Source: Nitrospira sp. (GTDB lineage: Bacteria; Nitrospirota; Nitrospiria; Nitrospirales; Nitrospiraceae). From it: a DNA stretch of 51,053 nucleotides. Below the pieces are notes generated by a model. The model was not told where the DNA came from, did no database searches, and was given only the letters and a program-made list of their open reading frames with translations. Of this stretch, positions 48,369-51,053 are shown piece by piece (the first letter of the stretch is position 1; each line of letters begins with the position of its first letter). The stretch lies in contig JAOUHJ010000019.1 in NCBI GenBank assembly GCA_029865225.1, forward strand, positions 1 to 51,053, given 5' to 3'. Both the position numbers and the translations under genes were made by a program.

Positions 48369-49391
48369 TTAACGCTTTTTCGTACGAGGCATGGACTTCT
48401 GAGCTGTCGCCGGCGGTTGAAAAATTTCTTCCACAACCTGGCTGTCCCATTCGGTGTGGGTCTCAAGCTTGAGGATCCGCATCACCGTGGCCCCCGTGTC
48501 GATGATGGATACCGGCTGATTGATGGTTTGGCCTCGCTTGATCCCCGCGCCTGAGACGATCCATGGAACGACCGGTGCCTCGCTTGGCGGCGTCTCGCCT
48601 CCAGGGTCGGTTCCCTTTCCACTGAGCGCCGTGACAAGAACGGTGGTCCGGTCCAAGAGCTTATGGCGCGCGAATAGATCGAGCACGGATTTCATCGATG
48701 CGTCAACGGCCTGTAGGGCATATCGATACTCCTTCGAATCCCATCCGTGGGTTAGACCGGCCCTGCCTGCTTCCGGAAGATGAACCACCAACAAGTGGGG
48801 CAATGAGAGGACGGCATGACCATAGCCATGCCCGCTGGTGGCTTTCTGGAAATACTGCTGGATGTAGGCGACGAGTTTTTGCGGGCCGCACTCGGGCCGC
48901 AACGCCCCGCAGAGTTGATAGTCGGTATAGGGAGTCGGTTTGGCCAGCTGGTAGAGGGATTCATCCATAAAGAAGATGGCACTATCACGGCCTCCGCTCA
49001 AATCCAGATAGTCGAAGAGACTGGGTGGGCGGGGATAACCTCGGCTGAACTCAAACGAATTCCAGGTGATCCCATGCTTCTCCACCGGCATGCCGGTAAT
49101 CAGTGAGGCCATGGTTGGCAGTCGCAGGGCCGGTTCGACCCCGCCTGCGGTCCAGGTAACGGACCCTTCCTTGATCAGCTTCTTCAGGACCGGCATCGTG
49201 ACGCCCTTCAGCGAGTCGTGACTAAACCCCTCGAGAACGAACAGGACGACATGTTCGGCCTGAGGGGTGGAGGGGGCAGTGCCTTTGCCGGTTGATGGCG
49301 CTGCATGACTGCTGGTTGGGATCCCGATCTCGAGAGATAGGGCTACCAACCCAAGAAAAACCAGAGAAAAATACCGAGAAGGATGTTGCAT
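48369..49391 (-). CDS. Secreted alkaline-phosphatase-superfamily protein (phosphodiesterase/NPP-like)
   Basis: 340 residues from the ATG at 49391, with a signal peptide (about 1-30, ending S-H-A-A-P). V-V-L-F-V-L-E-G-F-S-H-D-S-L and R-L-P-T-M-A-S-L-I-T-G-M-P-V-E-K-H-G-I correspond to the metal-binding start and the nucleophile loop of type I phosphodiesterase/nucleotide pyrophosphatase proteins, with a threonine as nucleophile candidate. The expected later D-x-x-x-H and histidine ligands are weak (D-A-S-M-K-S, A-L-S-G-K-G-T), so catalysis may be lost or altered. It is the first gene of the operon that includes the HEAT proteins. Periplasmic location is likely. Confidence 0.75.
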   Translation of the reverse strand: MQHPSRYFSLVFLGLVALSLEIGIPTSSHAAPSTGKGTAPSTPQAEHVVLFVLEGFSHDSLKGVTMPVLKKLIKEGSVTWTAGGVEPALRLPTMASLITGMPVEKHGITWNSFEFSRGYPRPPSLFDYLDLSGGRDSAIFFMDESLYQLAKPTPYTDYQLCGALRPECGPQKLVAYIQQYFQKATSGHGYGHAVLSLPHLLVVHLPEAGRAGLTHGWDSKEYRYALQAVDASMKSVLDLFARHKLLDRTTVLVTALSGKGTDPGGETPPSEAPVVPWIVSGAGIKRGQTINQPVSIIDTGATVMRILKLETHTEWDSQVVEEIFQPPATAQKSMPRTKKR

Positions 49392-49582
49392 GACCAAGAA
49401 TAATCCTCAATATGTGCGAGCCGGTGACCTGGTACCCTAACATGCAAATTTTCTGGAAGGCAAGGTGGGGCAATGCTTTCGCAGAATGCTGGCTAGGCCG
49501 CCGTCCTGCTGTTATGCTGGATGGGGAGCGTTTCCGCTAGGCTTGTACCTGAGCCGCTTGTGTGAGGGGGGAAGCAGAGGTG

Positions 49583-50470
49583 ATGTTGAACAGCCTGCCA
49601 TACCAACTCTTTCGCGTTCTTCCTTTTTGCGGCGCTCTGGTCGTGATGTCTTCTTTTGAGGATCTAGCGTTGGCCGACATCCGGGTCGTGAATGCCCAGG
49701 GCGAACATCGGATGGGAGACCGTGATACGCGTGAAGATGCGATCAGGCTCGCCGTCGAAGCTGCCAAGCGAAACGCGCTCGAACAAGTTGCGGTCTACCT
49801 GGAGAGTGTCACCGTTGTCAGTGATATGGATGTGACCAAGGATGAAATCCGTACCTACACGGCCGGATTGGTAATCGTGCTCACCCAGCAGGTCACGACC
49901 ACCCTCGACGGCGATGTCGTGGTGATACATGTGAATCTGCTTGCACAGATGGACACGGACGAAGTGGCGCGGGCGATCACGGCGCTTCGGGAAAACGAAG
50001 ATGCACGGATGCAACTGGCTGTGCTGAAACAAGAGAATGAACAACTGCACGAAGAGTTAAATGCTGTCAATCAGACACTGGGCACTGCGGCCACTCCGGA
50101 GCAAGTCCAGCAGGCGGCTCAAAAGCGGAAGGAGATTCTCAATCGTGTCCAGTCGAATGCGATGGTGTCGCAAGCCTGGACGAACTGGGTGCTTGTCTCG
50201 CCAGGCAGCGTTTCTCAAGGTTTATTGAATAGCGCTAGCGGACTCTCACCTGCTAACCCCCATATCGCAGTTGCACAGCAGATTATCGCCTATCGGCAAC
50301 CACGGGTCCCCGGACAACCGCCTATGCCCGGAAGCAGGCCGCCACAGATGCCAAAACACGAGATGATTCCGCCGCCTGGCGCATCAGGTACTCCGCGCAC
50401 GCTTAACGAAATGATCCATCGTGCTCCGACGAGGCCACCTCAGTTGAACCATTCGAGGGGAGGGGAGTGA
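49583..50470 (+). CDS. Secreted protein with FlgT/LPP20-like domain
   Basis: 295 residues from the ATG at 49583; a GTG seven codons earlier is possible. A signal peptide (about 1-30) is followed by R-V-V-N-A-Q-G-E-H-R-M-G-D-R-D-T-R-E-D-A-I-R-L-A-V-E-A-A-K-R-N-A-L-E-Q-V-A-V-Y-L, the common start of FlgT-N/LPP20-type domains, and V-I-V-L-T-Q-Q-V-T-T-T-L-D-G-D-V-V-V-I-H-V-N. A coiled coil (about 140-190) and a proline-rich tail follow. No flagellar genes are near, so the flagellar role of FlgT need not apply. It is coupled to the next gene, which has a similar domain. Confidence 0.7.
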   Translation: MLNSLPYQLFRVLPFCGALVVMSSFEDLALADIRVVNAQGEHRMGDRDTREDAIRLAVEAAKRNALEQVAVYLESVTVVSDMDVTKDEIRTYTAGLVIVLTQQVTTTLDGDVVVIHVNLLAQMDTDEVARAITALRENEDARMQLAVLKQENEQLHEELNAVNQTLGTAATPEQVQQAAQKRKEILNRVQSNAMVSQAWTNWVLVSPGSVSQGLLNSASGLSPANPHIAVAQQIIAYRQPRVPGQPPMPGSRPPQMPKHEMIPPPGASGTPRTLNEMIHRAPTRPPQLNHSRGGE

Positions 50471-50472
50471 CG

Positions 50473-50931
50473 ATGAAGAACCAGGTTGGAATTCTCATCG
50501 TCGCTCTCGGGTTCTGGATCAATGGAGGATGGGTCTCCAACAGTCTGGAAGCAGCGGCATCCGACAACGGTGACTACTCTACAGATCAGTATTGGATTGG
50601 TAGGGGACAGGGGGACCTCACAAAAGGGAAGGTGGTTTGCCAGCGAGTGTCGGAGCTTTCGGCTCGAACGGATTTAGCCAAGCAGATTCGCGTGCTTGTG
50701 AAGGAACACCTGATTGATCGTGTCCGCGAACGATCCGGGCGCGAGAGCGAGCAGGATATCGAATTGACTCGTGAAGAAATCGTGCAGGAATATTTGCAAG
50801 ATGTGAAGATCATCGACCGTCGGATCGATGATGAGAATAAGATTTGTACTGCGACCGCAATTATGTCCAAGAACCGTGTTCAATTGACCCCCGCTCCCGA
50901 TCAAGAATCCGCCCCTGCTCGTCTTCCCTAG
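50473..50931 (+). CDS. Small secreted protein, LPP20-like
   Basis: 152 residues from the ATG at 50473, with GAGGGGAG just upstream, 2 bp after the preceding stop. A signal peptide (about 1-28) is followed by Y-W-I-G-R-G-Q-G-D-L-T-K-G-K and C-Q-R-V-S-E-L-S-A-R-T-D-L-A-K-Q-I-R-V-L-V-K-E-H, the pattern of LPP20-type domains, then I-V-Q-E-Y-L-Q-D-V-K-I-I-D-R-R and a conserved-looking C-T-A-T-A-I-M-S. It has no lipobox. It most likely works with the upstream protein in the envelope; the actual function is unknown. Confidence 0.7.
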   Translation: MKNQVGILIVALGFWINGGWVSNSLEAAASDNGDYSTDQYWIGRGQGDLTKGKVVCQRVSELSARTDLAKQIRVLVKEHLIDRVRERSGRESEQDIELTREEIVQEYLQDVKIIDRRIDDENKICTATAIMSKNRVQLTPAPDQESAPARLP

Positions 50932-50961
50932 CCCGCATTATTCATGATGGGCCCAAACAAG

Positions 50962-51053
50962 CTATTCAAGCAACATCCGCAGGGCAATCAAGCCGATGAG
51001 TGGGGCGTGCAGGCCTCATGTCGACAGGTCCTTCCCGCTGGCCAGATGGTCGG
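50962..51053 (-). pseudogene. Possible C-terminal gene fragment at the right edge
   Basis: On the minus strand a frame entering from the edge reads D-H-L-A-S-G-K-D-L-S-T, meets TGA at 51016-51018, then continues G-L-H-A-P-L-I-G-L-I-A-L-R-M-L-L-E and stops at TAG 50962-50964. The second part looks like a natural hydrophobic protein end, so this may be a transposase-type or membrane protein gene broken by a nonsense change. Only about 30 codons are visible. It could also be chance. Confidence 0.3.

Noticed and set aside
1-51053. CRISPR arrays, rRNA genes, complete tRNA genes and known riboswitches
   Set aside because: No regularly spaced identical repeats, no rRNA-like stretch and no full tRNA cloverleaf other than the tmRNA domain were found by reading the sequence.

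Overview
The window looks like a chromosomal segment of a Nitrospira-type bacterium (phylum Nitrospirota), probably with a recently rearranged accessory region. The lineage call is inference. It rests on the mix of an NnrS protein, two cytochrome P460 proteins, several c-type cytochromes, a HEAT-repeat gene cluster, a membrane-anchored trehalose-6-phosphate synthase and a tmRNA whose tag ends ANQELALAA. No rRNA or tRNA gene was found, so this cannot be settled from the window alone.

Layout. (1) 1-2,600: a transposase-like start at the left edge, a small secreted protein, nnrS, a 124-bp palindromic repeat and the tmRNA gene ssrA. (2) 2,567-9,800: a decayed integrative/mobilizable element next to the ssrA 3' end. 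It holds a large serine recombinase whose reading frame runs into ssrA, a TacA/TacT-type toxin-antitoxin pair, plasmid/ICE-type small proteins, a lipoprotein, mobC and a broken relaxase. (3) 9,805-14,331: a DedA-rhodanese fusion and a pqiA-pqiA-pqiB-pqiC lipid-transport operon. (4) 14,497-29,217: a redox and periplasmic block with a di-heme peroxidase, two cytochrome P460 genes, three paralogous Crp/Fnr-type regulators (two frameshifted), a secreted isochorismatase-like hydrolase, a lactonase-fold protein, a Tll0287-type heme protein, a solute-binding lipoprotein, MsrA, a cytochrome c and outer-membrane barrels. Five copies of one 16-bp palindrome (consensus TGTCRTCTAGATGACA) lie upstream of these genes and suggest an undescribed local regulon. 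(5) 29,419-32,000: two nearly identical HigBA-type toxin-antitoxin modules flanking a GIY-YIG gene, followed by degenerate hairpin repeats about 80 bp apart with compensating stem changes. (6) 32,210-38,301: otsA, otsB, a membrane-bound spermidine-synthase-like protein and ugd. (7) 38,308-49,391: a minus-strand HEAT-repeat operon, split by a roughly 4-kb insertion carrying a 5'-truncated integron integrase (same direction as the cassettes), two gene cassettes with attC-type sites, a miniature element and a HEPN-RES toxin-like gene. (8) 49,583-51,053: two LPP20/FlgT-like secreted proteins and an edge fragment.

How the parts fit. The redox block probably handles reactive nitrogen or one-electron chemistry in the periplasm under Crp/Fnr-type control. 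The ssrA-side element and the integron fragment are the two clear foreign regions. Several reading-frame breaks (7.4, 9.7, 24.4, 25.2 and 25.5 kb) mean either real decay or indel errors in the assembly; the two cannot be told apart here. All family assignments were made by eye from motifs, without database searches.
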